Assembly (NCBI RefSeq): GCF_000733945.1
Contig: NZ_JPOL01000002.1
Location: forward strand, 1,861,001-1,925,000
Source: Flavimarina sp. Hel_I_48
Lineage (GTDB): Bacteria; Bacteroidota; Bacteroidia; Flavobacteriales; Flavobacteriaceae
DNA: 64,000 nt
Direction: 5' to 3'
Translations under genes and position numbers: made by a program
Notes under the pieces: model-generated
Databases searched by the model: none
The model's input: the letters and a program-made list of their open reading frames with translations, nothing else
What the model was told of the DNA's origin: nothing
Shown here: positions 33,202 to 42,881 of the stretch, one piece after another
Layout of the letters: every line of letters begins with the position of its first letter
Position numbering within the stretch: the first letter of the stretch is position 1

Positions 33202-35232
33202 ATGGCTGAAGAATATAAAGCACTTAATTTTATAGAACAGATCGTAGAAGAAGATCTAAAAAATGGATACGATAAGAGCGATCTGAGGTTTCGTTTTCCA
33301 CCAGAGCCTAATGGCTATTTACATATAGGACATTGCAAGGCCATCTGTTTAAACTTTGGCCTTGGGGAAAAATACAATGCCCCGGTCAACTTGCGTTTCG
33401 ACGATACAAACCCTTCTAAAGAAGAAAAAGAATACGTAGATGCCATTAAACAGGATATAGAATGGCTGGGTTACAAATGGGACAAAGAGTGCTATTCTTC
33501 AGATTATTTTGAGCAGTTGTACATCTGGGCAGTTCAGCTTATCAAAGATGGCAAGGCCTATATAGATTCGCAGAGCAGCGAGGTTATGGCAGAACAAAAG
33601 GGAACACCTACCAGTCCCGGTACAAACAGCCCGTATAGAGATCGTAGTGTTTCAGAAAACCTGGAGCTTTTTGAACAAATGAAAGAAGGCAAGTTTGAGG
33701 AGGGAATGCATGTTCTAAGGGCAAAAATTGATATGCAGGCGCCTAACATGCTCTTGCGCGATCCTTTGTTGTATAGGGTTATAAAAAAAGCGCACCACCG
33801 TACTGGCACAAACTGGTCTATTTACCCTATGTACGACTGGGCACATGGCGAGAGCGATTACATTGAACAGATCAGTCACAGTTTGTGTTCGCTAGAGTTT
33901 AAGCCGCACCGGCCACTTTATGAATGGCTCGTGGACGAGGTGTATACCAGTAATACCAAACCAAAACAACGAGAGTTTGCGCGCTTAAATTTGAATTATA
34001 CCATTATGAGCAAGCGTAAATTGCTTACGCTCGTAGAACAGCAGGTAGTCAACGGTTGGGACGATCCCCGTATGCCCACTATCTCTGGATTACGCAGAAG
34101 GGGCTACACACCAGGGGCTATACGTAGTTTTATTGACGCCGTAGGTGTTGCAAAAAGGGACAATATCATTGATGTTTCTTTGTTGGAATTCCATATACGT
34201 GAAGATCTTAATAAAACCGCGCCCCGGGTTATGGCGGTTCTTGATCCAATTAAAGTGGTCATAACCAATTATCCTGATGACAAAGTAGAATGGCTTGACG
34301 CGGAAAATAATCCTGAAGATGAAAGTGCCGGTGAACGTAAAGTGCCTTTTGCAAAAGAATTATACATAGAACGCGAGGATTTTAAAGAAGATGCTGGTAA
34401 AAAATTCTTCCGTCTAACGCTTGGAGAAGAAGTGCGGTTGAAAAACGCATACATCATAAAAGGGGAGCATGTCGTAAAGGATACCAGCGGAAACATTACC
34501 GAAATCCATTGTAGTTATGATGTGGATTCATTGAGTGGAAGCGGTACCGAGGCCAGTAAGCGCAAAGTTAAAGGGACGTTGCACTGGGTAGCGATAAATC
34601 ATGCGATTAAGGCTGAAATCAGGCTTTATGACCGTCTTTTCTTAAATGAATCGCCAGATGGTGACAAAGAAAGAGACTTTATGGAGTTCCTAAACCCAAA
34701 AAGCCTGCAAAAAATCGTGGGCTACCTTGAACCCAGTTTGAAAGATGTACAGGTAGGGGAAATGTTCCAGTTTCAACGTATGGGTTATTTTAACGTAGAT
34801 AAGGATAGTACGAGTGATCAACTGGTTTTTAACAGTACCGTACCGCTTCGCGATACCTGGGCTAAAGTTTCTCAGGAAAAACCCGCCGAAAAGAAACAAG
34901 CACCAAAACCCAAGCAGCAAATGCCTCAAAAATCTCCGATGGATTACATTAAAAAATCGGGTAAGAAACTGGCAAACCTACCGGATGCAAAACGTATCAA
35001 TACCATTGCCCAGATCCAGGAGCATGCTAAAAAGGTTGATTACGAAGAGTTGAGTGAACTTTTCAATACTTCGGTAAAGAAAATAGGAACACGTCTGGCG
35101 GTTTTAGAAACCTTGAAAGTGCTGATAGCAATGAATAAAGCTAAAAAGACAGACCCTGAAGTCGCTCAATATATAGAAGATATGAGAACTTCTGGTAACG
35201 AACTGCTTGAAAACGCAGTTAGTGATCTTTAA
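33202..35232 (+). CDS. glnS: glutamine--tRNA ligase with C-terminal extension
   Basis: Class I synthetase charging tRNA-Gln. The 676-residue protein has PPEPNGYLHIGHCKA (HIGH at 41-44) and the KMSKS-type IMSKRKL (about 271-277). The Gln-specific beta-barrel anticodon domain follows to about residue 555. A lysine-rich linker (KKQAPKPKQQ) leads to an extra C-terminal domain of about 90 residues, in the place where Bacteroidetes enzymes carry a YqeY-like domain; here it is shorter than that domain usually is. TAATTTTA about 20 bp upstream may be the promoter. Confidence 0.94.
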   Translation: MAEEYKALNFIEQIVEEDLKNGYDKSDLRFRFPPEPNGYLHIGHCKAICLNFGLGEKYNAPVNLRFDDTNPSKEEKEYVDAIKQDIEWLGYKWDKECYSSDYFEQLYIWAVQLIKDGKAYIDSQSSEVMAEQKGTPTSPGTNSPYRDRSVSENLELFEQMKEGKFEEGMHVLRAKIDMQAPNMLLRDPLLYRVIKKAHHRTGTNWSIYPMYDWAHGESDYIEQISHSLCSLEFKPHRPLYEWLVDEVYTSNTKPKQREFARLNLNYTIMSKRKLLTLVEQQVVNGWDDPRMPTISGLRRRGYTPGAIRSFIDAVGVAKRDNIIDVSLLEFHIREDLNKTAPRVMAVLDPIKVVITNYPDDKVEWLDAENNPEDESAGERKVPFAKELYIEREDFKEDAGKKFFRLTLGEEVRLKNAYIIKGEHVVKDTSGNITEIHCSYDVDSLSGSGTEASKRKVKGTLHWVAINHAIKAEIRLYDRLFLNESPDGDKERDFMEFLNPKSLQKIVGYLEPSLKDVQVGEMFQFQRMGYFNVDKDSTSDQLVFNSTVPLRDTWAKVSQEKPAEKKQAPKPKQQMPQKSPMDYIKKSGKKLANLPDAKRINTIAQIQEHAKKVDYEELSELFNTSVKKIGTRLAVLETLKVLIAMNKAKKTDPEVAQYIEDMRTSGNELLENAVSDL

Positions 35233-35396
35233 TTATTGGGTATTATAATCTTTATGCTTACTTATAAATGACAAATAATACGGGAATAGCTGATTTTCAG
35301 TCTAAAATAGCCGGTTTTTGAGCTGTTTTGACAAATATTTAAGCTTATTTCTTAATTATTAACCGGTTATTAACGGAGATATACTTGGAACCCTTG

Positions 35397-35404
35397 TATA
35401 TTTG
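35397..35404 (+). promoter_or_regulatory. -7 promoter box for YtxH cassette
   Basis: TATATTTG matches TAnnTTTG, 24 bp before the ATG of the YtxH-like gene. Confidence 0.65.
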
Positions 35405-35428
35405 GGTTTACTAAACAAAACAATCACC

Positions 35429-35815
35429 ATGTCAAAAACAGGAAACACTTTACTAGCCTTAATAACAGGAGCCGCAATAGGTTCTGTAGTTGCATTGCTT
35501 TATGCTCCAGAAAGCGGAGATGAAACACGCAAGAAGATTTCAAAAAATGCTAAAGACGCTAAAAGAAAGTTAGATAAGCAGATCAAAGAAACTTCGGAAT
35601 CTTTAAGCAGTTCTGCTCAGAAGGCAAAAAAAAACTTTGATCACAAGTTAGAGGAAACCCTTAGCTCAGCAAGTGGAAAAGCAGACGATATTCTCGTTGC
35701 AATGGAAAAAAAGCTTGAAGATTTGAGAAGAAAAAATGCACATGCTACAGATAAAGCGGAAGGCGTTGTAGATAATGTAAAAGATATGAATGTACCTAGA
35801 GGTGCAAAAGCATAA
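35429..35815 (+). CDS. YtxH domain-containing protein
   Basis: A 128-residue protein with an N-terminal hydrophobic helix of the YtxH type (GNTLLALITGAAIGSVVALLYAP, residues about 5-27, written here in part only as ALITGAAIGSVVA) followed by a long charged, probably helical region rich in Lys, Glu and Ser. YtxH proteins are membrane-linked stress proteins of unknown mechanism. The ATG at 35429 is preferred; an upstream TTG lies inside the promoter. It heads a three-gene cassette with tight spacing. Confidence 0.85.
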   Translation: MSKTGNTLLALITGAAIGSVVALLYAPESGDETRKKISKNAKDAKRKLDKQIKETSESLSSSAQKAKKNFDHKLEETLSSASGKADDILVAMEKKLEDLRRKNAHATDKAEGVVDNVKDMNVPRGAKA

Positions 35816-35822
35816 TCAGCCT

Positions 35823-36221
35823 ATGTCTATTTTTAATTTATCTGAAAATTTTAAGATTTTAAGCGATGATTTTCAAACTGCCATGGAGAGCAGTATGGAA
35901 TTTTACAAGCTTGATTTCTTCGGAAAATTTATGAAAGGTGCTGTTTCTATGGTCAATTTATTGATCATAGGAAGTGCTTTCATGATCTTTCTATTGTTTT
36001 TTTCAGTCGCAATTGCCATTGTTATTGGCGATGCTTTAGAAAGCCTCAGTGCCGGGTATTTTATCGTCGCGGGATTTTATTTTGTGTTATTCTTGTTCAT
36101 GCTTATTTTTGGTAAGCCTATTATTACTAAAAAAGTATTGACTAAATATTCTAAAGTAGTCTTCAACGAGGAAACCCAAAAACAGGTCTTAGATGACAAA
36201 TTTAAAAAATTAGTAGATTGA
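35823..36221 (+). CDS. phage-holin-family-like membrane protein
   Basis: A 132-residue membrane protein with two or three hydrophobic segments (about residues 38-65 and 72-100) and a basic C-terminus. It resembles the PF07332-type 'phage holin family' proteins that commonly follow YtxH genes in Bacteroidetes; despite the name, there are no phage genes nearby. The ATG at 35823 starts 7 bp after the YtxH stop. The DUF6327 gene follows by 1 bp. Confidence 0.8.
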   Translation: MSIFNLSENFKILSDDFQTAMESSMEFYKLDFFGKFMKGAVSMVNLLIIGSAFMIFLLFFSVAIAIVIGDALESLSAGYFIVAGFYFVLFLFMLIFGKPIITKKVLTKYSKVVFNEETQKQVLDDKFKKLVD

Positions 36222-36222
36222 T

Positions 36223-36456
36223 ATGAAAGTATATTCTTCCTTCGAACAAATTGAGCACGATCTTAAAATTTTAAAATTGCAACAGCAGATCGATAAAGAA
36301 CAGCTAAAGGCTGACGTTAACGATATGAAAAGCAATTTTAACCCTGTGGGTTCCATTGCTAATACCGTGGGGGCTATTGTCAAGAAAGCTTTTGTTTACA
36401 AGGCTGTTGATAAGCTAGTAGGTATTAAAAAGGTCAAGAATAAAAATTACGAATAG
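36223..36456 (+). CDS. DUF6327 family protein
   Basis: A 77-residue mostly helical protein: an amphipathic, Leu/Lys/Gln-rich helix (FEQIEHDLKILKLQQQI) followed by a glycine-containing hydrophobic stretch (PVGSIANTVGAIVKKAF) and a basic end. This fits DUF6327, the usual third member of the YtxH/holin-like cassette. The cassette probably acts at the inner membrane in stress adaptation, but no mechanism is known. Confidence 0.75.
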   Translation: MKVYSSFEQIEHDLKILKLQQQIDKEQLKADVNDMKSNFNPVGSIANTVGAIVKKAFVYKAVDKLVGIKKVKNKNYE

Positions 36457-36477
36457 CATAAGTACATCAGTACAACT

Positions 36478-36514
36478 AAAAAATCCCAGATCAAGATTGA
36501 TCTGGGATTTTTTT
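36478..36514 (+). terminator. intrinsic terminator after DUF6327 gene
   Basis: AAATCCCAGATCA pairs exactly with TGATCTGGGATTT around a 4-nt loop; A and T runs on both sides. Convergent with the SPFH gene. Confidence 0.93.
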
Positions 36515-36537
36515 GGTTTTATAAAGTAGCTAATCAC

Positions 36538-37533
36538 TTAGTCCAAAGAAGGATCAAAGTCGTCAGTATCTATGCGACCAATAGGAGGTTTTTTACGAGG
36601 CTTTTTATTCTTGCCAAGTCCATTTTCAGCATTTTGCTTCTTCATTTGTTCACCTATCTGATTAGAAGCGGCAAAACTAGCGATCATGTTATTGAGCATT
36701 TCACTTCCTGCCTGTGGCGAATTTGGCATAAGAATCAGGTTTGAATTGGTTGCCTCTCCCATAGATTGCAGGGTGTCGTAATGCTGCGTTACCACAATTA
36801 GTGCAGATGCTTCCTGAGAGTTTATGCCCACATTGTTCAAAACCTCTACAGACTCTTCCAGACCGCGTGCGATCTCCCTGCGCTGGTCTGCTATACCCTG
36901 ACCCTGTAAACGCTTGCTTTCGGCTTCTGCACGCGCTTTTGCCACGATTTTAATACGATCTGCTTCTGCTTCATATTCTGCAGCAACTTTTTCCCGTTCT
37001 GAAGCGTTAATACGGTTCATGGCAATTTTTACCTGCTGGTCAGGATCAATATCTGTTACCAGTGTTTTGATAATATCATAACCATAATCAGTCATGGCCT
37101 GATTAAGTTCGCTTTTTACGGCAACGGCAATATCATCTTTTCTTTCAAATACATCATCCAGTTTCATTTTTGGCACTTCAGAACGTACCACGTCAAAAAC
37201 ATAAGAGGTAATCTGGTTTTGTGGATCTTCAAGTTCATAAAAGGCATCATATACGTTTGTTTTCACCACCCTGAACTGTACCGAAATCTTAAGACGTACA
37301 AAAACGTCATCTTTCGTCTTGGTTTCCACGATAACATCCAGCTGTTGAATACGCAGGTTTACGCGACCTACCACACGGTCTATAAAAGGGATTTTAAACT
37401 GAATACCAGATTTACGAACGCTGGTAAACTTACCCAGACGTTCAATTATTGCCGCAGTCTGCTGGCGCACAATAAATATGGAGGAAAAGAGCAGAATTAG
37501 GAGTAGGAAGCCTACAATGGGAAGAATAAACAT
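36538..37533 (-). CDS. SPFH/Band 7 (stomatin-like) membrane protein
   Basis: A 331-residue scaffold protein of the QmcA/stomatin group, which organises membrane microdomains. One N-terminal transmembrane helix (residues about 3-24) precedes the SPFH domain (RQQTAAIIERLGKF to about residue 190). A long Ala/Glu/Arg-rich coiled coil follows (AAEYEAEADRIKIVAKARAE region), then a basic, Pro-rich tail (KNKKPRKKPPIGR). The start at 37533 gives the standard N-terminus; the frame extends to 37587. A partner NfeD gene, common beside stomatins, is absent. Confidence 0.9.
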   Translation of the reverse strand: MFILPIVGFLLLILLFSSIFIVRQQTAAIIERLGKFTSVRKSGIQFKIPFIDRVVGRVNLRIQQLDVIVETKTKDDVFVRLKISVQFRVVKTNVYDAFYELEDPQNQITSYVFDVVRSEVPKMKLDDVFERKDDIAVAVKSELNQAMTDYGYDIIKTLVTDIDPDQQVKIAMNRINASEREKVAAEYEAEADRIKIVAKARAEAESKRLQGQGIADQRREIARGLEESVEVLNNVGINSQEASALIVVTQHYDTLQSMGEATNSNLILMPNSPQAGSEMLNNMIASFAASNQIGEQMKKQNAENGLGKNKKPRKKPPIGRIDTDDFDPSLD

Positions 37534-37650
37534 AATTGTGAATTTAAGTGAAAATAAAAAACTGGGTAATGGCTTTAAAATTACCATTCCCAGTTCATAT
37601 TTTCTAACTTAATAAACTATAGTTTATCTTTTTAGCTATTTAGAGGGACA

Positions 37651-39165
37651 TCAAAGGCTTTCAATGGCAAAGCGAATACGTTCCAGCGTTTTTTCTTTAC
37701 CAATGGAGGCAGCTATCTCAAATACATCAGGACCCTGCATCGCACCTACAAGACTCAACCTAAAAGGTTGCATTACCTTACCAAAGCCAAGACCAGATCC
37801 CTGAATCCATTCTTTTACGGCAGCAGAAAGAGCTTCTGCGTTAAAAGGTTCTGTTTTGTAGATTATTTCGCATATTTTACTCATGATCTCACCGGTATCC
37901 TCTTTCCATATTTTCTTCACTGCTTTTTCATCATAGGAGGTAGGACGTTCAAAAAAGTACCAGCCAGATTCCCATAAATCTGAGATAAAAACAGCACGTT
38001 CTTTTAGTAAATGAACCACTTTAGCTACATATTCAGCTGAACTTTCAATGCCTTTTTCTTCAAGGATTTCTTTAAAACCAGCTACTAAAACTGACTCATC
38101 TGCAAGCTGCAAATGTTGTTGTTGAAACCATTTGGTTTTATCAGGATCAAATTTTGCTCCGGATTTATGTACGGTATTCAGTTCAAAATCTGCAATAAGT
38201 TCTTCTAAAGAGTAGATTTCTTTTTCGATTCCGGGGTTCCATCCTAGAAAAGCGAGCATGTTAATAACCGCTTCTGGCAGGTAACCATCTTCCCGGTATC
38301 CGCTGGAACGTGTATCAGATTTTGGATCTTTCCATTCTAAAGGAAATACGGGAAAGCCCATTTTCTCACCATCCCTCTTGCTTAATTTTCCTTTACCTAC
38401 GGGTTTCATGATCAGTGGGAGGTGGGCAAATTGTGGAGCATCCCAACCAAAGGCACGATAAAGCAACTTATGAAGTGCCAGGGAGGGCAACCATTCTTCA
38501 CCACGTATTACATGCGTGATTTCCATAAGATGATCATCTACGATATTCGCAAGGTGATAGGTGGGCATGCCGTCACCTTTAAAAAGTACTTTATCATCAA
38601 GCACGCTAGTCTGAACTTCCATATCCCCACGTATAATATCATCAAGATAGAGCGTTTCATCTGCAGGTGATTTAAACCGGATCACATGTTCTTCCCCACC
38701 GTCCAGCCTTTTCTGAACCTCTTCCGCAGTAAGATTTAAAGAATTATCAAGCTTGTTGCGGTTGTGCCAGTTGTAAATAAAAGTTTTTCCCTGCGCTTCG
38801 TGTTCTTTTCGTTCTTTATCTAAAGCTTCTTCGCTATCAAAAGCGTAATATGCATCACCAGAATCAATAAGTTGTTTCGCAAAGGCGAAATACTTATCCT
38901 TGCGCTCACTTTGTCTATAGGGTCCAAAATCTCCTTCTTTCCCCGGGCCTTCATCAAATGGAATTCCGCACCAGTTCAACGAGTCAATAATATACTCTTC
39001 TGTACGTTCTACATAACGCTGCTGGTCTGTATCTTCAATACGCAAAATGAATGTACCGTTGTTCTTCTTTGCAAATAGATAATTGTATAATGCGGTACGT
39101 ACGCCGCCTATATGAAGTGGGCCGGTGGGACTGGGTGCAAAGCGCACTCTGGGATTTTGTGACAT
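37651..39165 (-). CDS. gltX: glutamate--tRNA ligase
   Basis: Class I synthetase charging tRNA-Glu. The 504-residue protein has APSPTGPLHIGGVRTALYN (HIGG at about 18-21, the usual variant of HIGH) and KLSKRDG (about 263-269). The C-terminal anticodon-binding helical bundle is complete. Supply of glutamyl-tRNA feeds both translation and, in bacteria of this type, the first step of heme synthesis. A TACCTTTG box lies 19 bp upstream of the ATG. Confidence 0.96.
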   Translation of the reverse strand: MSQNPRVRFAPSPTGPLHIGGVRTALYNYLFAKKNNGTFILRIEDTDQQRYVERTEEYIIDSLNWCGIPFDEGPGKEGDFGPYRQSERKDKYFAFAKQLIDSGDAYYAFDSEEALDKERKEHEAQGKTFIYNWHNRNKLDNSLNLTAEEVQKRLDGGEEHVIRFKSPADETLYLDDIIRGDMEVQTSVLDDKVLFKGDGMPTYHLANIVDDHLMEITHVIRGEEWLPSLALHKLLYRAFGWDAPQFAHLPLIMKPVGKGKLSKRDGEKMGFPVFPLEWKDPKSDTRSSGYREDGYLPEAVINMLAFLGWNPGIEKEIYSLEELIADFELNTVHKSGAKFDPDKTKWFQQQHLQLADESVLVAGFKEILEEKGIESSAEYVAKVVHLLKERAVFISDLWESGWYFFERPTSYDEKAVKKIWKEDTGEIMSKICEIIYKTEPFNAEALSAAVKEWIQGSGLGFGKVMQPFRLSLVGAMQGPDVFEIAASIGKEKTLERIRFAIESL

Positions 39166-39184
39166 GTTTGTGGTTTTTGGCCTG

Positions 39185-39192
39185 CAAAGGTA
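39185..39192 (-). promoter_or_regulatory. -7 promoter box for gltX
   Basis: The minus strand reads TACCTTTG, matching TAnnTTTG, 19 bp before the gltX ATG. Confidence 0.6.
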
Positions 39193-39425
39193 AATTAATT
39201 TTGAAGTACTGCCTATTCAGAACGCATTTGTAGCCTGACGAATACTAGCGGTCAAATTTTTGTAATTTATTTCAGTACAATGCGGTTTATAAATTTTTTA
39301 ATATATATAGCTTGATGCTAATATACTGTGCACTACGCAGAAAACACGTAAATTTGTGTAAAGCTGCGGGTATTTATATACCTCAAAACACCGTTTTATC
39401 AATTTATAGAATAATTTAAGCCAAG

Positions 39426-42400
39426 GTGAAAAAGCATAATGTCATAGAGGCGAAGCTGGAAGCATTTATCAGCAAGTATTACAAAAACAAACTCCTGCGC
39501 GGACTTTTGTTCTTTGTGGCCATAGGTGTGAGCTATTTTCTCCTTGTATTGCTTATAGAATATTTTTTCTGGCTAAGGCCCGCAGGTAGGGCTTTCTTGT
39601 TTTGGTCCTTTGTGTTGGTAGAACTTTTTCTTCTTTACCGCTTTATAGGAATTCCCGCTGCGCGATTGTTTAAATTAACTAAAGGAATTGATTTTAGGGA
39701 AGCCTCTTATTTAATAGGAGCGCACTTTCCAGAGGTGAGCGACAAACTTACGAACACCCTCCAGCTAAAAGGGCAGGGGAGTGGCTCTGATCTTGCAATG
39801 GCCAGTATTGCTCAGAAAGAAAAAGAACTTGACCCCATACCTTTTTCCCTCGCTATAAACTACAGGAAGAATGCTAAATATCTAAAGTATGCCGTTATAC
39901 CGTTGCTGCTTTTTGTAATTATCAATTTTGTCTTCGGGAAACCTATATTTAAGACCAGTTATGAGCGAATGGTTAATTACGATAAGGCCTATGCTCCGCC
40001 TGCTCCTTTCTCTTTTCTGATAGATGAAACAGATTTAAGCACCATTGAAAACAAAGATTTCACAATCCATGCTAATGTAGCAGGATCAGAAATTCCCGAA
40101 AATGTACAGGTTTTTATTGATGGTAATGCCTTTTATATGACCAGCGCTGGCGGCGGAAAATTCAGTTATAGGGTAGAGCAACCGGCTACGGACATTGATT
40201 TTCATTTGGAAGCGAATGACGTGCGCTCCAGGAATTATAAACTTTCCGTGGTAAAGGCTCCGTTAATTGTTGATTTTGAAATGGCTCTTGATTACCCGGC
40301 GTATACATCAAAAAAGGATGAAACTGTGGAAAATACGGGTAACCTTACCGTTCCCGAAGGAACACGCGTCACCTGGAATCTGCAAACTTTAAATACCGAA
40401 GAAATCAAATGGATTACTTCAGATTCTACGTTGAACTTTAAGCAGAAAAGCACAGAAGTTTTTAGCATACAACGCACCCTTAGCAGAACTCTTGCTTATG
40501 GAATCAGTACGAGTAATGCGGCACTTGCAAATTATGAAACATTGGATTATCGTATTGACGTTATTCGTGATGCCTATCCCACCATAAATGTTTCCATAAA
40601 AGAAGATACGGTTAACGGTTTGCAAAATTACCATCAAGGTAGGGTTTCAGATGATTATGGACTTCGAGAACTTCGTCTCGTTTATTATGAAGAAGGGAAG
40701 GAAAGAGATAAAAAGTCAAAAAAGTTAGACATTAATGATGGAAATGTGGACCAATTTATTGCCGCTTTTCCAGATACGTTAAACCTGATTCCCGGCACAG
40801 CGTATACTTATTATTTTGAAGTGACCGATAATGATGCGGTAAACAAGTATAAGAGCGTTCGTTCCAATGTTTTTAATTTTAAAAAATTAACAAAAGAAGA
40901 AGTACAGGATGAACAATTGGACAGGCAACAGGAAACCATAAAAAACCTTGATAAATCACTTGAGAAACGGGAAAAAACAGATGAAGAACTGAAGAAAATT
41001 GCCCAGCTTCAGAAGGAAAAACAGGAACTCAATTATAGCGAGCAGCAGCAGCTCAAAAGCTTTATCAATAAGCAACGGCAGCAAGACGCGCTAATGAAAA
41101 AATATTCCGAAAGGTTAAAGGAAAATTTGAGAAATTTTAGAGAGAAAAACCAACCGGAAGATAAACTAGATGAACAACTGCAAGAACGTCTTGAGCAAAA
41201 TGAAGAAAAGTTAGAGGAGCAGGAAAAGTTACTCAAAGAACTTGATGAACTGCGCGAAAAAATAAGCAAAGAAGAACTCAGCGAAAAGTTGGAGAAAGTC
41301 AGTCAGCAAAATAAGAATTCAAAGAAGACTTTGAAACAATTGCTGGAACTAACGAAAAAGTACTACGTAGAGCAAAAAATGAAGCGTATTGCGGAGCAAA
41401 TCAAAGAGTTAGGTGAAAAACAACAGGAATTAAGCAAAAAAGAGGACAATTCACCCGAAAAACAGGAAATATTGAACCAGGAGTTCAAAGAAGTTCAGGA
41501 AGATCTTGAAAATTTAGATAAAGAAAATGAAGAACTGACGAAGCCTGTTGACCTTCCAAAAGAGGAAAAACTGGAAGAGGAAATTATAAAAGAACAACAA
41601 GATGCTACGGAAGAATTAAAAAAGGAACAAGAAGATCAGGATGAAGGGGAGAAGCAAAACCCGGAAGAAAACAAAAGCGATAGTTCTAAGAAAAAGGCTG
41701 TTCAAAAACAACAAAAAGCAGCCGATAAAATGAAACAATTGGCTCAGAAAATGGAGTCACAAATGAATCAGGCCGGTGCGCAAACCTTAGAAGAAGATGT
41801 GGATATGTTGCGTCAAATCTTGGATAATCTTGTTCTGTTTTCCTTTAATCAAGAAGATTTAATGCTCGAGTTTAAGGAAATGGACGATCGTAACCCCATG
41901 TATTCAAAAAAGCTGGTTCAGCAAAACGTGCTAAGAGAGAATTTTGAACATATTGACGATAGCCTCTTTGCGCTTTCCCTGAGGTTACCTCAGTTGGGAG
42001 AGAAAATAAGTGAGGAACTCACAAATGTAGATTACAATTTAGGTCAATCCCTTGAGAGATTAGCTGAAAATCAAATTATGCAAGGAGCCGCAAGCCAACA
42101 GTATGTTGTTACCGGAGCGAACACGCTTGCAGATATGCTTTCTTCGATCTTGAATAACATGCAGCAACAGCTTTCCGGTAGTGGCAGCGGTAAGGGAGGT
42201 AAACCAACTCCCGGAGCTGGTAGTGCAGGGGAACAATTATCTGATATTATCATGTCACAGGAAGAATTGTCAGAAAAAATGGGAAAGGGTGAATCCCCCG
42301 GTAAAGGCGGAAAGAAAGGCGAAAAAGGCGAAGACGGTGATCAGGTTAAACAGGGCGAATCCGGTAAAGATGGTGAAGAAGGCGGTAATGGTGAATCTGG

Positions 42401-42881
42401 AAAAAATGGTGGTTCTGGTGGAAGTCAGGGTCAAAATGGAATGAAAGAAGGTGATAGATTGAGTGAGGAGCAACGTCTGAAACAATATGAGATTTTTAAA
42501 GAGCAGCAGCAAATACGGGAACAATTAGAAAATTTGATTCAGAAGGAAGGTTTAGGTGAAGATGCCAATAATCTGGTCAGGGAAATGAGAAATTTAGAAG
42601 ATCAGTTATTAAGCGGTGGTATTGATGAAGCAGCTCATAAGCGTATGCAAAACTTGAAACACGAATTGATGAAGCTTAAAGTGGCAGAGCAAGAGCAAGG
42701 TCAGGATGAGGAAAGAGAATCCCAAAGCAATAGAAAAGTGTTTGATAATTCCGCCAAATCCATTGAGAAAGAAGCAAAAAATTATTTCAATACCGAAGAA
42801 TTGTTGAACAGGGAGCCGCTTCCCCTTAATGGTGAATATAAAATTAAAGTGCAAAGTTATTTTAATGGAAACGATGATTGA
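39426..42881 (+). CDS. DUF4175 family large membrane protein
   Basis: An 1151-residue protein of the DUF4175 family. Two N-terminal transmembrane segments (about residues 24-75) and another (about 152-170) are followed by a beta-rich presumably periplasmic region (about 190-490). A very long coiled coil rich in Glu, Lys and Gln runs from about 495 to 780. A Gly/Ser/Lys/Glu low-complexity stretch (about 920-1010) has collagen-like GxxGxx character. It starts with GTG, judged from the position of the first hydrophobic helix. It overlaps ybeY by 8 bp. Its function is unknown; the architecture suggests an envelope-spanning scaffold. Confidence 0.85.
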   Translation: MKKHNVIEAKLEAFISKYYKNKLLRGLLFFVAIGVSYFLLVLLIEYFFWLRPAGRAFLFWSFVLVELFLLYRFIGIPAARLFKLTKGIDFREASYLIGAHFPEVSDKLTNTLQLKGQGSGSDLAMASIAQKEKELDPIPFSLAINYRKNAKYLKYAVIPLLLFVIINFVFGKPIFKTSYERMVNYDKAYAPPAPFSFLIDETDLSTIENKDFTIHANVAGSEIPENVQVFIDGNAFYMTSAGGGKFSYRVEQPATDIDFHLEANDVRSRNYKLSVVKAPLIVDFEMALDYPAYTSKKDETVENTGNLTVPEGTRVTWNLQTLNTEEIKWITSDSTLNFKQKSTEVFSIQRTLSRTLAYGISTSNAALANYETLDYRIDVIRDAYPTINVSIKEDTVNGLQNYHQGRVSDDYGLRELRLVYYEEGKERDKKSKKLDINDGNVDQFIAAFPDTLNLIPGTAYTYYFEVTDNDAVNKYKSVRSNVFNFKKLTKEEVQDEQLDRQQETIKNLDKSLEKREKTDEELKKIAQLQKEKQELNYSEQQQLKSFINKQRQQDALMKKYSERLKENLRNFREKNQPEDKLDEQLQERLEQNEEKLEEQEKLLKELDELREKISKEELSEKLEKVSQQNKNSKKTLKQLLELTKKYYVEQKMKRIAEQIKELGEKQQELSKKEDNSPEKQEILNQEFKEVQEDLENLDKENEELTKPVDLPKEEKLEEEIIKEQQDATEELKKEQEDQDEGEKQNPEENKSDSSKKKAVQKQQKAADKMKQLAQKMESQMNQAGAQTLEEDVDMLRQILDNLVLFSFNQEDLMLEFKEMDDRNPMYSKKLVQQNVLRENFEHIDDSLFALSLRLPQLGEKISEELTNVDYNLGQSLERLAENQIMQGAASQQYVVTGANTLADMLSSILNNMQQQLSGSGSGKGGKPTPGAGSAGEQLSDIIMSQEELSEKMGKGESPGKGGKKGEKGEDGDQVKQGESGKDGEEGGNGESGKNGGSGGSQGQNGMKEGDRLSEEQRLKQYEIFKEQQQIREQLENLIQKEGLGEDANNLVREMRNLEDQLLSGGIDEAAHKRMQNLKHELMKLKVAEQEQGQDEERESQSNRKVFDNSAKSIEKEAKNYFNTEELLNREPLPLNGEYKIKVQSYFNGNDD

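Noticed and set aside
35823..36221. Prophage remnant suggested by the holin-family name
   Set aside because: The protein belongs to a common Bacteroidetes stress cassette, and no other phage gene is nearby.
42181..42524. Separate overlapping genes in the DUF4175 low-complexity tract
   Set aside because: Open frames on both strands here arise from the repetitive codon composition of the real gene.
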